DNA from: Flavimaribacter sp039888615
Lineage (GTDB): Bacteria; Pseudomonadota; Alphaproteobacteria; Rhizobiales; Rhizobiaceae
Length of the DNA stretch: 64,000 bases
Reading direction: 5' to 3' (one strand)
NCBI GenBank assembly: GCA_039888615.1
Contig: JBDQQS010000013.1
A model generated the notes under the pieces. The model was given only the letters and a program-made list of their open reading frames with translations. It did no database searches and was not told the origin of the DNA. Shown piece after piece: positions 1-9,111 of this stretch (within the stretch, counting starts at the first letter, position 1; every line of letters begins with the position of its first letter). The position numbers and the translations under genes were made by a program.

Positions 1-192
1 GGACCAAATGGTCGACCAGACGCTATCTGGACACGACACTATTGGAAAAACAAAGATTGACCGCTTGAGAGGTTCAGATCACCAGCCAAATCCAAAAGTG
101 CGAAAGATATTTGACACTACCCCGGTCGACAGCATCTCTTTGGTCAGTGCCGGGAAATGCGCGATGACCTGGTATCAAACGCGATCTGAAAC

Positions 193-1218
193 CTAATTTT
201 CGACAATTGGTGAACCTGACACATTAGGGTCACGTAGTGGACGCCCATTTTGGTCTACTAGCGTTGTTTTGCAGGTGCCAGTTTCATCATCAAAAATTAA
301 TGAACGATCGAGATGCATGTAACCCGACAACATGTGACTCAGTTCAACTTCATTCCAATCTCTGAAGATTTGAAGACGCTGGCCATCCGGAAGGTATCCA
401 GAATAGGACGATACCTGAAGCTGTACGATATCAACAGATTGCTCATTTTCTCCGGTAAGGTAGATGTGCGTGGCATCACGGAGTGAGGCTTTGTAATGTA
501 CTCTAGCGGCAATCTCACTAAACTGAAAACCAGAGATTGAAGTACCGGAAAGTGAAAACGGGCCCCTCGGGCCGATTTCCATCTGCAAACCACCGTCGTT
601 TACGAATACGATACCAAGCTGACCGATCCTCATCGCGATAGACTGGCCAGGAATGTTCGTCATGAGATCAAAAGAACCTGACCTTCCGTCATCAAGGATC
701 TGATAGGTAAAAAGTGAGAATGGAAAATCCCAGTGAAGACAATTGAAGAACATCGGCTTTCGGGCACTTTGCATTACGTAATGACAATGCCTGAGTTCCT
801 CAATGTAGGCAGGTGGAACTATCGGACCCTTTTCGGGGTCACTTCGGTCCAAAAGCAGCCCGGTCTCTTTGATTAGAATTCCAATAAGGATCTTCGATAG
901 CCACTGCGCCATCAATAACAGATTCTCAGATGTGTCTAAAAACCCCTTTTGAAGTACCTTTCTTACGGAACGCTCGATCTGTGACAGATAACCCGTATTG
1001 CACACATTGCAGCAAGGAACGGTAATCTTTCGATAGGGTATCGATGTGCGGTTCAGAAGATTCAAGCTTTTGTCCGCCAAACTTTGATCATGTTGAAGCC
1101 AAAGGGGGATCACATGTTCGCCTCGGCCAGTACTGGGAGTACCTCCACAGGAAAAGCACCTTTTCTCTGTTATGCTTGACTCGTTTGTCGCCCTATCTAC
1201 CAGTTCAAGAAGTCCCAT
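193..1218 (-). CDS. HNH endonuclease-like protein, orphan
   Basis: 341-residue protein of unknown role. The N-terminus has a treble-clef HNH layout: Cys21-x2-Cys24, then EHVIP at 34-38 (candidate catalytic His35), then Cys70-x2-Cys73 followed by Asn74 and an acidic residue near 82. This pattern fits a family of standalone HNH-type nucleases. The remaining 250 residues resemble nothing I recognise and may be a specificity or effector domain. Base composition is visibly AT-richer than every gene to the right, and it sits just beyond the 3' end of a tRNA gene, which suggests horizontal acquisition. An AAGGAG motif lies only two bases before the ATG, an unusually tight spacing, so the start is uncertain. 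The 192 bases to its left hold no gene I can support. Nuclease activity is inferred, not shown. Confidence 0.6.
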   Translation of the reverse strand: MGLLELVDRATNESSITEKRCFSCGGTPSTGRGEHVIPLWLQHDQSLADKSLNLLNRTSIPYRKITVPCCNVCNTGYLSQIERSVRKVLQKGFLDTSENLLLMAQWLSKILIGILIKETGLLLDRSDPEKGPIVPPAYIEELRHCHYVMQSARKPMFFNCLHWDFPFSLFTYQILDDGRSGSFDLMTNIPGQSIAMRIGQLGIVFVNDGGLQMEIGPRGPFSLSGTSISGFQFSEIAARVHYKASLRDATHIYLTGENEQSVDIVQLQVSSYSGYLPDGQRLQIFRDWNEVELSHMLSGYMHLDRSLIFDDETGTCKTTLVDQNGRPLRDPNVSGSPIVEN

Positions 1219-1397
1219 AACTCCTTGATTCCTCTAACCCATTTTGAGGTAGCTGCCGGAGAATGAAGACTTTTTACCACAAAAATCCGAAGCCCCAATT
1301 ATAGCCGTTACCTAACGAGTAACCCCCATGGGTCCCTAGGCGCGGCCCGTATGACCTATACCGGGTGCTCCTGCAGATAACCCAGCGCCACAAGTCG

Positions 1398-1436
1398 GTA
1401 CAAGCACTGGTACAAAAGAGTGCCAGTTAGTACAAA
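1398..1436. repeat. Short GTACAA direct repeats with an inverted repeat
   Basis: GTACAA occurs three times, at 1398, 1410 and 1430. Overlapping these, ACTGGTAC (1406-1413) and GTGCCAGT (1420-1427) form an imperfect inverted repeat with a 6-base spacer. The cluster lies about 50 bases beyond the 3' end of tRNA-Leu. It could be a remnant of recombinase-binding or attachment DNA left by an integrated element. No integrase gene is visible in the window, so this remains a weak reading. Confidence 0.35.
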
Positions 1437-1482
1437 GGCGTAGCTCAAATATTCTTATTTTCTGGGCATTTGGAGGGGTGAA

Positions 1483-1569
1483 TGGTGCCCAGAAGAGGAC
1501 TCGAACCTCCACGACCGTGCGGTCACCAGCACCTGAAGCTGGCGCGTCTACCAATTCCGCCATCTGGGC
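1483..1569 (-). tRNA. tRNA-Leu (anticodon CAG)
   Basis: Read on the minus strand, GCCCAGA at the 5' end pairs perfectly over seven bases with TCTGGGC at the 3' end, followed by an A discriminator and an encoded CCA. The anticodon stem CCAGC/GCTGG closes a seven-base loop with CAG at the anticodon position. GGTTCGAGTCC gives the T arm. The 87-base length reflects the long variable arm of class II leucine tRNAs. The 3' flank is the AT-richer segment holding the HNH-like gene, a common position for integrated elements. Open reading frames across this stretch are artefacts. Confidence 0.96.
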
Positions 1570-1661
1570 ATTTCAACACGAGGGCGTCATGTAAGACCGT
1601 GACAGTTTTCTGTCAATGACAAATCCGGCTGTTGAAGCAATTCGTTTTAAATAAGCGACGC

Positions 1662-2186
1662 TTAAAGCAAAAAGGGATATCCGCCCTCGTGTTTGAGCAA
1701 ACTGATCTTCATTTCCACGCCGCCTTCGCCGGAAAATCCGCCGAGGCCATTTGCCGAGAGAACCCTGTGGCAGGGAATGATGATAGGGATCGGATTGGCG
1801 CCGCAGGCTTGGCCGACCGGCTGACCGTAGGTGCCGAGATCCCTTGCGATGTCGCCATAGGTGCGGGTTTCGCCGTAAGGGATCGCCTGCATGGCTCGCT
1901 GCACCGCATGCTCGAAGTCTCCGCCCTTCGGCGCCAAAGGCAGATCGAACTGCTTCAGATCGCTATCGAAATAGGCTGAAAGCTGACGAACGGCCTCGTC
2001 GAGAACCTCCGATTGACCTTGTGGTCGCTTGCGCTGCGCTTCCGAGTGCCAGAGCAGCCTCACGATCCTGCCGTCGCGCTCGACCACCGCAATCGTGCCG
2101 ACCGGCGTTTCTACATGGGCGCAATTTTCCACATCGGGCAGCGATGCGGCCGGTTCCGGACCGGTGGTTGTCCTGTGGCTGTCCAT
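1662..2186 (-). CDS. ogt: Methylated-DNA--protein-cysteine methyltransferase
   Basis: 174 residues. It repairs O6-alkylguanine and O4-alkylthymine by transferring the alkyl group to its own cysteine in a suicide reaction. The active-site motif PCHRV occurs at 138-142 (acceptor Cys139). It is preceded by the helix-turn-helix part of the domain (YGETRTYGDIA, about 104-114) and followed by the GGFSGEGG loop. The N-terminal part matches the ribonuclease-like domain of Ogt/Ada proteins. There is no AraC-type Ada domain, so this is the constitutive Ogt form. It stands alone, divergent from the FUSC gene. The family call is secure; the Ogt rather than AdaB name rests on length only. Confidence 0.93.
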   Translation of the reverse strand: MDSHRTTTGPEPAASLPDVENCAHVETPVGTIAVVERDGRIVRLLWHSEAQRKRPQGQSEVLDEAVRQLSAYFDSDLKQFDLPLAPKGGDFEHAVQRAMQAIPYGETRTYGDIARDLGTYGQPVGQACGANPIPIIIPCHRVLSANGLGGFSGEGGVEMKISLLKHEGGYPFLL

Positions 2187-2349
2187 GCCGGCGATTCTCT
2201 ATCCAAGCGACAATTCTGTCAATCTGTCGCGCCGCTGATCGGCTGCGCGCCCCGCGGTCGTTCGACACAGGCATTGAGGTTATGCCGGATATCTGGCTAA
2301 ACTTCCAATTGCAAACATTGTTGGAAAACATGAAACCCGCAAATTGGCC

Positions 2350-4614
2350 ATGCCCGTGCCCCTCATCGAAGCCACGCCGCCGTTCCGGCGCAAGGCGGGG
2401 CCTGCGCCGATGACTGATCTTCCTGCGCAACTGCAGCGATTGAGGATCATCCAGTCGTTACGATTCACCGTATTTTCCGCCGCTGTTCTCATTGCGGCGG
2501 CGTTGACCGGCATGTCGACCGGCATCGCGACACTGGTTCCCGGAATCATGCTCGTCCTGTTCCTGCGGGACGAATCACTGGTCGCCAGCCTGGCGCTGCT
2601 CGCCGGTGTATTGTTTGGCGCCGCCGTCGTTTTGCTGAACAGCTATTTCTGGGCCCAGGCGCCGCTACTGTTCCTGATCTTCAGCCTGATTGCGATACTG
2701 GGTCTGGCCTACTGGGCCGCGCAGGGCATTCGCGGCCGCTGGCTGTACCTTCCCTTCCCGATCGCCGCGCAACTTTGTCTCCTGAGCGCCGTCTTCGCCG
2801 AGATCAGCGGCGCCGCGGACGGCGTCGAGGCCGCCTATGTCTGGGTCAAGGAAATGCCCGTCGGTATTGTGGTCTTCTGGATCGTCCTGATCGGCTTGTG
2901 GCCATCGCCGAAGGCCAGCGACCTCGACAGGCTGGTCCAGGCGGCTCGCAGCGAATGCGCCACGCTGCTGCGCCAAACAATTCCGCCTGTTGCAAGGGGC
3001 TTGTCCACCGCATTCATCCCGAGCCCGGTCAGCCTGAAGTTCTTCAGCGATCTGATGCAGACAGTCGATCGCGCTGCGGGCATGCTCAGGACCGCCTCGC
3101 ACGACCGGGAATTTCTGGTCGCCAGGCTTCGTGTTCTGTCGGCGATTTATACGAATATTCGCTTTATGCAGCGCACCTTCGAGGATCTTCCCGAACCGGG
3201 GCTGAGCCCGCAAGCCCGCGCCGCTGCGGCTGATATCATGTCGGCATTGTCCAACCGGATCGAGGATGCGCCCGCCGACGATACGACGGACGCCATTGTA
3301 ACGATCAGGCGCGAGGAACAAAGACATGCCGCGGATGCTGCAAGAAACCTGTCGTCACAGCGCATCGCCGCCCGGCTTTCCGGCTTTGTCGTCGCTGCCG
3401 AGGCGCTCGGACAGGATATTGCCGATTTCGACAATCCCGACAGCCGGAGCCCCCCGGTATCCGATCCAAATCCGGAAGCCGACCCGGCGGCGCCATTGAT
3501 GATCGACAGCCTGCAGTCGGCGATCAAGATTGTCATCGGGGTCCTTGTCGGCCTGCTGGTCATCATGATGACGGACCTGCCGGCAAGTTCCTATTTGGTG
3601 ATCATCATTCTCATTGTGCTGGTGCAGCCCAATCTCGGACGCGCGCATCTGCGCGTCCGCCTCTGGTTTCCGGGTGTTCTGGCCGGTTCGCTCTGGGCCA
3701 TGGCCGGCCTGACGGTTCTGTCTGTGCTGCCGCATTTCGGGGTGTATCTCGTCTGGTTCCTGCCGGGTCTGTTTCTGGCCGGCTATTTCGGCACCGGCCC
3801 GGACCGGGTGTCCTATGTGGGCATACAGATCGCCGCGGCGATGGCGACAATTCTCGGCATGGCCGCCTATCCGGTGAACAACGTGATTTCCGCCGATGCC
3901 CGAATTGTCGGCGCCGTCGTCGGTTTTGTGATTGCCCTGGCGATCTACCACTTCATCTGGCCGATCCATCCGGCCACCCTGTTGCGGACGAACCTGGTTC
4001 GCAATCTGCGGGACATAAGCGCTGTCCTGGAGCGCCTGTGCGACACCGAAGCCGCGGAACGGGACGCCGGCAAAGAAGCCGGGCTGACCGGGCAAGTGAT
4101 GGCGCTCAAGCTCCAGATTCAGGCCGATTTCGGTCTGCTCTACGACATCAGCTACCTGATTTCCCCACGGCTCCGGCCGGCCTACGACTATCATTCCCTC
4201 ACACGTTGGTCGGGACAGATCTATCAACAGATCTGGTGTCTGCATGAAGCGCTCTCCGCCATTGACGACCTCGAACGGCGGCGCACCATCGTTGCGCCCA
4301 TCGTCGCAGCCCGGAAGCCGCTTTCGGCCGTCCTGGAGACATTGGCGGATGATCTCGACAAATGCAGGAGCATGAACGCTCGGACAATGGAGCAACCGAT
4401 CCACGCCGTCCGACAGCAGTTGCGGACGGCGCTTGGCGCGGTCGCCGCCGACACCGACGTCCGCCGGCAGCAGGATATCGAGTACGGTTTGAATTCGGTC
4501 GGCATGATGTTGTACTACCTCGACCGTTTCGCCGACGCGATGGATCTTGCGGCTGCAAGGCGTCCCCTTCGAACCGCCGAACTGGCGCAACTCTACGAGG
4601 CCGCAGACCGATGA
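2350..4614 (+). CDS. FUSC-family inner-membrane efflux protein
   Basis: About 754 residues. Two hydrophobic blocks (roughly residues 20-170 and 390-560), each followed by a long polar alpha-helical region, match the fusaric-acid-resistance/AaeB architecture used to export aromatic acids with a HlyD-type adaptor. The second block carries the FUSC core. The stop codon overlaps the adaptor start by four bases (ATGA at 4611-4614), so the two are translationally coupled. Start choice is open: a TTG at 2344, ATG at 2350, or ATG at 2410 just ahead of the first membrane block; none has a strong ribosome site. No LysR regulator of the aaeR type and no outer-membrane channel gene is adjacent. Substrate is unknown. 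Confidence 0.85.
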   Translation: MPVPLIEATPPFRRKAGPAPMTDLPAQLQRLRIIQSLRFTVFSAAVLIAAALTGMSTGIATLVPGIMLVLFLRDESLVASLALLAGVLFGAAVVLLNSYFWAQAPLLFLIFSLIAILGLAYWAAQGIRGRWLYLPFPIAAQLCLLSAVFAEISGAADGVEAAYVWVKEMPVGIVVFWIVLIGLWPSPKASDLDRLVQAARSECATLLRQTIPPVARGLSTAFIPSPVSLKFFSDLMQTVDRAAGMLRTASHDREFLVARLRVLSAIYTNIRFMQRTFEDLPEPGLSPQARAAAADIMSALSNRIEDAPADDTTDAIVTIRREEQRHAADAARNLSSQRIAARLSGFVVAAEALGQDIADFDNPDSRSPPVSDPNPEADPAAPLMIDSLQSAIKIVIGVLVGLLVIMMTDLPASSYLVIIILIVLVQPNLGRAHLRVRLWFPGVLAGSLWAMAGLTVLSVLPHFGVYLVWFLPGLFLAGYFGTGPDRVSYVGIQIAAAMATILGMAAYPVNNVISADARIVGAVVGFVIALAIYHFIWPIHPATLLRTNLVRNLRDISAVLERLCDTEAAERDAGKEAGLTGQVMALKLQIQADFGLLYDISYLISPRLRPAYDYHSLTRWSGQIYQQIWCLHEALSAIDDLERRRTIVAPIVAARKPLSAVLETLADDLDKCRSMNARTMEQPIHAVRQQLRTALGAVAADTDVRRQQDIEYGLNSVGMMLYYLDRFADAMDLAAARRPLRTAELAQLYEAADR

Positions 4615-5690
4615 GCCGAATCAGCAACTGGGCAACGTCCATACGGACCTGGATGATCGGATTGATGCTGCTGATCATCTTTGTGATCGTCTACTATATC
4701 GCAACCGATCGTATTACGCCGTTCACGACCGACGCCTATGTCCAGACGTATGTGGTTCAGGTCGCGCCCCGGGTCGAAGGCCAGGTCGTGGAGGTGCTGG
4801 CGAAGCAAGGCAGCGAGGTCAAGGCCGGTGACGCTCTGTTCCGGCTCGACCCGAAACCCTATCAATACGAGGTCGACCGGCTCAAGGCGTCACTCGCGGA
4901 CGCCCAAACCAATATCCGGGCGCTTCAGGCTCAGCTTCAGTCCGAAAAGGCGGTCGTCGAACAGCGCCAGGCCGACGTCCAACTGGCGCAGGTCACCCAC
5001 GACAGGGTCTCCACGCTCACGCAGGACAGCTTCGTCACCGTGCAGAAGCTTGACGAAGCAACCGACACGCTGAAATCCGACACTGCCCTGCTGGCCGAGG
5101 CAAAGGCCAACGTGCTGAACCTCCAGACGCTGCTGAATTCGATGATCGACGGCGAACACAGTCAGGTCGCCCAGGTCAGGGCGCAGCTCGAGACAGCGCA
5201 ATACGATCTTGACCAGACCACGGTCTACGCCTCGATTGACGGCGTCATCGACAACATGCAGCTGCAAGTCGGCAAATATGTCGACGCCGGCGACGAGGTC
5301 ATGACACTCATCGATACGGCGCAATGGTGGATTGTCGCGAACTATCCGGAGAACGCCCTGTCGGTCATCAAGCCGGGACAGAAGGTCAAACTCAGCTACT
5401 TCATGTATCCGGGAATAATCGTCGACGGCGAAGTCGCCTCGATCGGCTTCGGTGTTTACGAGGGACAGGGGCTGGCGAGCGGCGAATTGCCGGAAATTGA
5501 AAATCCGTCGGACTGGATCACCGAATCACAACGCTTTCAGGTACGGATTAGGCCTGTGACGAGCAGCGACCTGCCACTACGCGTCGGAGCCACGGCGCGC
5601 ACCATGGTTCTGACCGGCGACAACGCGATCATGAACGGCCTTGGCCTGTTCTGGCTGTGGGTCGGCGCCAATATCGACTATATCTATTAG
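4611..5690 (+). CDS. HlyD/EmrA-family membrane fusion (adaptor) protein
   Basis: 359 residues. One N-terminal membrane anchor (about 12-30) is followed by a biotinyl/lipoyl-like half-domain (VAPRVEGQVVEVLAKQGSEV), a coiled-coil hairpin rich in Ala, Gln and Glu (about 75-190), the second lipoyl half and a beta-barrel. This is the layout of AaeA/EmrA adaptors that link an inner-membrane pump to an outer-membrane channel. It starts inside the stop codon of the FUSC gene and should work with it as a two-component efflux pump. The upstream in-frame extension overlaps FUSC and is rejected as a start. Confidence 0.9.
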   Translation: MSRISNWATSIRTWMIGLMLLIIFVIVYYIATDRITPFTTDAYVQTYVVQVAPRVEGQVVEVLAKQGSEVKAGDALFRLDPKPYQYEVDRLKASLADAQTNIRALQAQLQSEKAVVEQRQADVQLAQVTHDRVSTLTQDSFVTVQKLDEATDTLKSDTALLAEAKANVLNLQTLLNSMIDGEHSQVAQVRAQLETAQYDLDQTTVYASIDGVIDNMQLQVGKYVDAGDEVMTLIDTAQWWIVANYPENALSVIKPGQKVKLSYFMYPGIIVDGEVASIGFGVYEGQGLASGELPEIENPSDWITESQRFQVRIRPVTSSDLPLRVGATARTMVLTGDNAIMNGLGLFWLWVGANIDYIY

Positions 5691-5945
5691 ATATCGGTGC
5701 TTCGGCGTCTCCGCCTGAAAGCGTCTTGCGAGCGAGCTCACGGTTTATAAATAACCTATCTTTTCAACACGTTATATTAATCACGGTAGCCCACAGTTTT
5801 GTCAGGAAATCATCCCTGAAACTCCCTTTTTCAACCCCTGTGCGACCACAAACGGACGCCATCTTCACCCTCGTCCGGCGAATGGCCGGGCAGGCTGGCG
5901 CTCTCCGGAAGGGAGGCGCAGCAATCTGACAAAGGAGTCAAAACG

Positions 5946-6167
5946 ATGAAAAAGCTTCTTCTCGCAACCGGCGTATCCATCCTCTCCATGGCGGCTGTCG
6001 CCGGAGCGGTCGAATATTCGGCAGCCGACGCCAATGGCGACGGTCAGGTGACGCTCATGGAAGCGCAGGCCGCCATGCCGGAAGCATCTGTCGAGATGAT
6101 CGCCGCCGCCGATCTCAATGGCGACGGAATTCTGACTTCAACCGAGTTCGAAGCGCTCGCCCAATAG
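5946..6167 (+). CDS. Small secreted EF-hand protein
   Basis: 73 residues. A cleavable signal peptide (MKKLLLATG, then a hydrophobic stretch ending near Ala-Gly-Ala at about 19-21) is followed by two compact EF-hand calcium loops: DANGDGQVTLME at about 28-39 and DLNGDGILTSTE at about 56-67, each with the Asp-x-Asn-x-Asp-Gly pattern and the Glu at position 12. The mature protein is little more than a calvasculin-like pair of loops. AAAGGAGT sits 8 bases upstream of the ATG. It has its own terminator downstream and is probably monocistronic. Likely a periplasmic calcium-binding protein; partner unknown. Confidence 0.88.
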   Translation: MKKLLLATGVSILSMAAVAGAVEYSAADANGDGQVTLMEAQAAMPEASVEMIAAADLNGDGILTSTEFEALAQ

Positions 6168-6233
6168 GCTGATACATAGCCGCGCACACCTCTCAGGGCG
6201 CACCGCTGACGCGTGCGCGGCCGCGCTTCGAGC

Positions 6234-6268
6234 ATCCCCGCCATGCTTCCCCGTGGCGGGGATTTCTA
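6234..6268 (+). terminator. Rho-independent terminator after the EF-hand gene
   Basis: ATCCCCGCCA (6234-6243) pairs perfectly with TGGCGGGGAT (6254-6263) over 10 bases around a 10-base loop, followed by a short T-rich tail. It lies between the EF-hand gene and the convergent lepA, and could also slow lepA transcripts from the other side. Confidence 0.8.
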
Positions 6269-6295
6269 ATATGGCCGTCGGCGGCGGCGCTCCGG

Positions 6296-8116
6296 CTAAT
6301 TGTCTTTCATCTTCAGCGCGGCGATGAACGCTTCCTGCGGAATCTCCACCTTGCCAAACTGGCGCATGCGCTTTTTGCCGGCTTTCTGCTTCTCCAGCAG
6401 CTTGCGCTTGCGGGTGGCGTCGCCGCCATAGCATTTCGCCGTAACGTCCTTGCGCAGGGCCGCGATCGTCTCGCGGGCGATCACTGTGCCGCCGATCGCC
6501 GCCTGCACCGGGATCTTGAACATGTGGCGCGGGATCAGTTCCTTGAGCCGCTCGCACATGTCGCGACCGCGCTTTTCCGCGGCGCTGCGATGCACCAGCA
6601 TGGACAGCGCGTCCACCGGCTCGCCATTCACCAGGATCGACATCTTGACGAGATTGCCCGGCCGATAGTCGGTGATCTGGTAGTCGAAGGAGGCGTATCC
6701 GCGCGAAATCGACTTCAGCCGATCGTAGAAATCGAAAACGACTTCGTTGAGCGGCAGGTCGTAGGTGAGCATCGCCCGGCTGCCGACATAGGTCATCTCC
6801 ACCTGGATGCCGCGACGATCCTGACAGAGTTTGAGGATCGCGCCCAGATGCTCGTCCGGCGTCAGAATCGTCGCGCGGATCCACGGCTCGTGAATTTCCG
6901 CAATCTTGACGACGTCAGGCATGTCGGCGGGATTGTGCAATTCGCGTTTCGATCCGTCTGTCATGACGAGTTCATAGACGACCGAAGGGGCCGTCGCGAT
7001 CAGATCCAGATCGAATTCGCGCTCCAGCCGCTCCTGGATGATCTCCAGATGCAGCAGGCCGAGGAAGCCGCAACGGAAGCCGAAGCCCAGCGCCGCGGAA
7101 GACTCCATCTCGAATGAGAAGCTGGCGTCATTGAGCCTGAGTTTGCCCATGGCGGACCGCAAGTCCTCGAAATCGGCGGCGTCGACCGGGAAAAGGCCGC
7201 AAAAGACCACCGGCTGCGCCGGCTTGAAGCCCGGCAGCATCTTTGCGGTCGGCCGCTTGTCCTCGGTGATGGTGTCGCCGACGCGGGTGTCTGCCACCTC
7301 CTTGATGGACGCGGTGATGAATCCGATCTCGCCGGGGCCAAGCGCCTCGACCGCGGCCATTTTCGGCGTCATGACGCCGACCCGGTCAACAGGATAGCGG
7401 GCGCCCGTGCCCATCATGCGGATGGTCTGGCCCTTCTTTAGCTCGCCATCGATAACCCGCACCAGCACGATGACGCCGAGATAGGCGTCATACCAGCTAT
7501 CAACCAGCAGCGCCTTCAGCGGGGCGTCGGAATCGCCTTCCTTCGGCGGCGGAAGCCGATTGACGATCGCTTCCAGCACCTCGGACATGCCCTGGCCGGT
7601 CTTGGCGGAAATCTCGACCGCGTCGGACGCGTCGAGCCCGATCACCTCTTCGATCTGCGCCTTGACGCGCTCGGGATCGGCGGCCGGCAGGTCGATCTTG
7701 TTGAGCACGGTGACGATCTCGTGGTCGTTGTCGATCGCCTGATAGACATTGGCGAGCGTCTGGGCCTCGACGCCCTGACTGGCGTCGACCACCAGCAGCG
7801 AACCCTCGCAGGCCGACAGGCAGCGCGACACCTCGTAGGCGAAGTCGACATGGCCCGGCGTGTCCATGAGGTTCAGCACATAGTCTTCGCCATCGCGCGC
7901 GCGATAGTGCAGGCGCACGGTCTGCGCCTTGATGGTGATGCCGCGCTCGCGCTCGATGTCCATGCTGTCGAGCAACTGGTCAGACATTTCACGCTCGGCC
8001 ACGCCGCCCGTCATCTGGATCAGCCGGTCGGCAACGGTCGATTTGCCGTGGTCGATATGCGCCACGATCGAAAAATTGCGGATATGGGAAAGCGGAGTGC
8101 GGTTCGGTGCAGTCAT
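6296..8116 (-). CDS. lepA: Elongation factor 4 (LepA), back-translocating GTPase
   Basis: 606 residues, the usual LepA length. The G domain is complete: P-loop AHIDHGKST near residue 19, switch II DTPGHVDF, and the NKID specificity motif. It is followed by EF-G-like domains II, III and V and the LepA-specific C-terminal domain (GGDATRKRKLLEKQKAGKKRM near the end, key residues only). EF4 rebinds ribosomes and influences translocation and initiation, especially under ionic stress. The gene is monocistronic as far as can be seen; the next gene on the same strand starts 70 bases upstream. Confidence 0.98.
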   Translation of the reverse strand: MTAPNRTPLSHIRNFSIVAHIDHGKSTVADRLIQMTGGVAEREMSDQLLDSMDIERERGITIKAQTVRLHYRARDGEDYVLNLMDTPGHVDFAYEVSRCLSACEGSLLVVDASQGVEAQTLANVYQAIDNDHEIVTVLNKIDLPAADPERVKAQIEEVIGLDASDAVEISAKTGQGMSEVLEAIVNRLPPPKEGDSDAPLKALLVDSWYDAYLGVIVLVRVIDGELKKGQTIRMMGTGARYPVDRVGVMTPKMAAVEALGPGEIGFITASIKEVADTRVGDTITEDKRPTAKMLPGFKPAQPVVFCGLFPVDAADFEDLRSAMGKLRLNDASFSFEMESSAALGFGFRCGFLGLLHLEIIQERLEREFDLDLIATAPSVVYELVMTDGSKRELHNPADMPDVVKIAEIHEPWIRATILTPDEHLGAILKLCQDRRGIQVEMTYVGSRAMLTYDLPLNEVVFDFYDRLKSISRGYASFDYQITDYRPGNLVKMSILVNGEPVDALSMLVHRSAAEKRGRDMCERLKELIPRHMFKIPVQAAIGGTVIARETIAALRKDVTAKCYGGDATRKRKLLEKQKAGKKRMRQFGKVEIPQEAFIAALKMKDN

Positions 8117-8186
8117 GGAACTGCCCTATAGTCATTTCCCGTGCGGCTGAAAAGCCATTTTAATCCGGCGACGCTCGGCAAGGACG

Positions 8187-9041
8187 CTAGTGATCGTCGG
8201 TAATCGCCGCGTCCCCTACATCGGGGATCAAGCTGGTCTCGCCATTGCTGTCATTCGGCTCCCAATGCAGGTTCTTGTAATCGAAACCATGTTGCAGCGT
8301 CGGTTTCACGATCTTGAAATAGGGCGACAGGTCGAAATCGCGCGGGGCGTAGAGCGAATGATGCCGGATATGCAGGATTTCCTGCTGCGAATAGGCGGAG
8401 GCGGCCGATGCCTGCCCCTTGACGCGGGTAATCTCCGGCAGAATGGGATACTGGATCGACTGGAACGCCTGCGCGATCAGAGAGGAACAGATCGCCCGCG
8501 TCGGATCCCCGGAGCCGAGTGACAGCATGCGGCGGCGCCAGCGCACCGGAACCGGCGGCGTCGGCAGAAAATAGCGCAGCATGTCGATAATGTTGCGGGT
8601 ATCGTATTTGAGGCCAAGTTTCGAAATCATGAAAGACAAGACCGCGCGCCGGTCGTCGCCCGTCAGCCCTACGGGCCGGCAGATCCGGGTATTGTAGGTC
8701 GCGTATTTGGCCAACGGCACGGCAACACAGCCTTCGCCGAGATTGACCTCGATGAGCTGCGGCCGGTCTCCGCCGTTCATGGGCGCCGGCAGTTCATCTC
8801 CGACGAAGATCGCCGAATGGGACCACGTCGACTGGGTCAGATACTTGATCGCGGCTGAAATCTTCTGATTGCCTTCAATCAGCAGCACATCGCCTGGAAT
8901 CAGCGTCCGCTCCAGCGTCTCGGGATCGGACGGTGTATAGGGCTGATAGCCCGATGTCTCGCTCTGCAGCCGCGCCGCGACCATCCGGCCGAGACGATCC
9001 AGCAATGTGTCCTTGGCAATGGCGGCGGAACTCCCGGTCAT
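8187..9041 (-). CDS. YiiX/YebB-like permuted papain-fold cysteine hydrolase
   Basis: 284 residues from the ATG at 9041 (a GTG three codons earlier is possible). The motif IPGDVLLIEG is followed by WSHSAIFVG with candidate catalytic His75. The nucleophile candidate Cys185 lies in AICSSLIAQAF near the other end of the domain. This His-before-Cys order is typical of the circularly permuted NlpC/P60 group (YiiX, YaeF, lecithin:retinol acyltransferase-like). Such proteins are predicted amidases or acyl-transferases acting on lipids or peptidoglycan; rhizobial copies are often called lipo-like proteins. No signal peptide is evident. Substrate unknown. Confidence 0.82.
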   Translation of the reverse strand: MTGSSAAIAKDTLLDRLGRMVAARLQSETSGYQPYTPSDPETLERTLIPGDVLLIEGNQKISAAIKYLTQSTWSHSAIFVGDELPAPMNGGDRPQLIEVNLGEGCVAVPLAKYATYNTRICRPVGLTGDDRRAVLSFMISKLGLKYDTRNIIDMLRYFLPTPPVPVRWRRRMLSLGSGDPTRAICSSLIAQAFQSIQYPILPEITRVKGQASAASAYSQQEILHIRHHSLYAPRDFDLSPYFKIVKPTLQHGFDYKNLHWEPNDSNGETSLIPDVGDAAITDDH

Positions 9042-9111
9042 GGCGCACACTAAATGACGCCTGCGCCATTATTTCAAGTCAGTTGCTTCTGGCGCGGCAT
9101 GTCGCAGGCGC

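Noticed and set aside
8..196. 62-residue plus-strand reading frame at the left edge
   Set aside because: No ribosome site, no recognisable sequence and unlikely composition; no support as a gene.
1336..1563. 75-residue minus-strand reading frame
   Set aside because: It is a translation of the tRNA-Leu gene and its flank.
5691..5945. Possible small gene or extracytoplasmic-sigma promoter in the gap before the EF-hand gene
   Set aside because: No coherent reading frame, and the GGAAAT element lacks a matching -10 partner.
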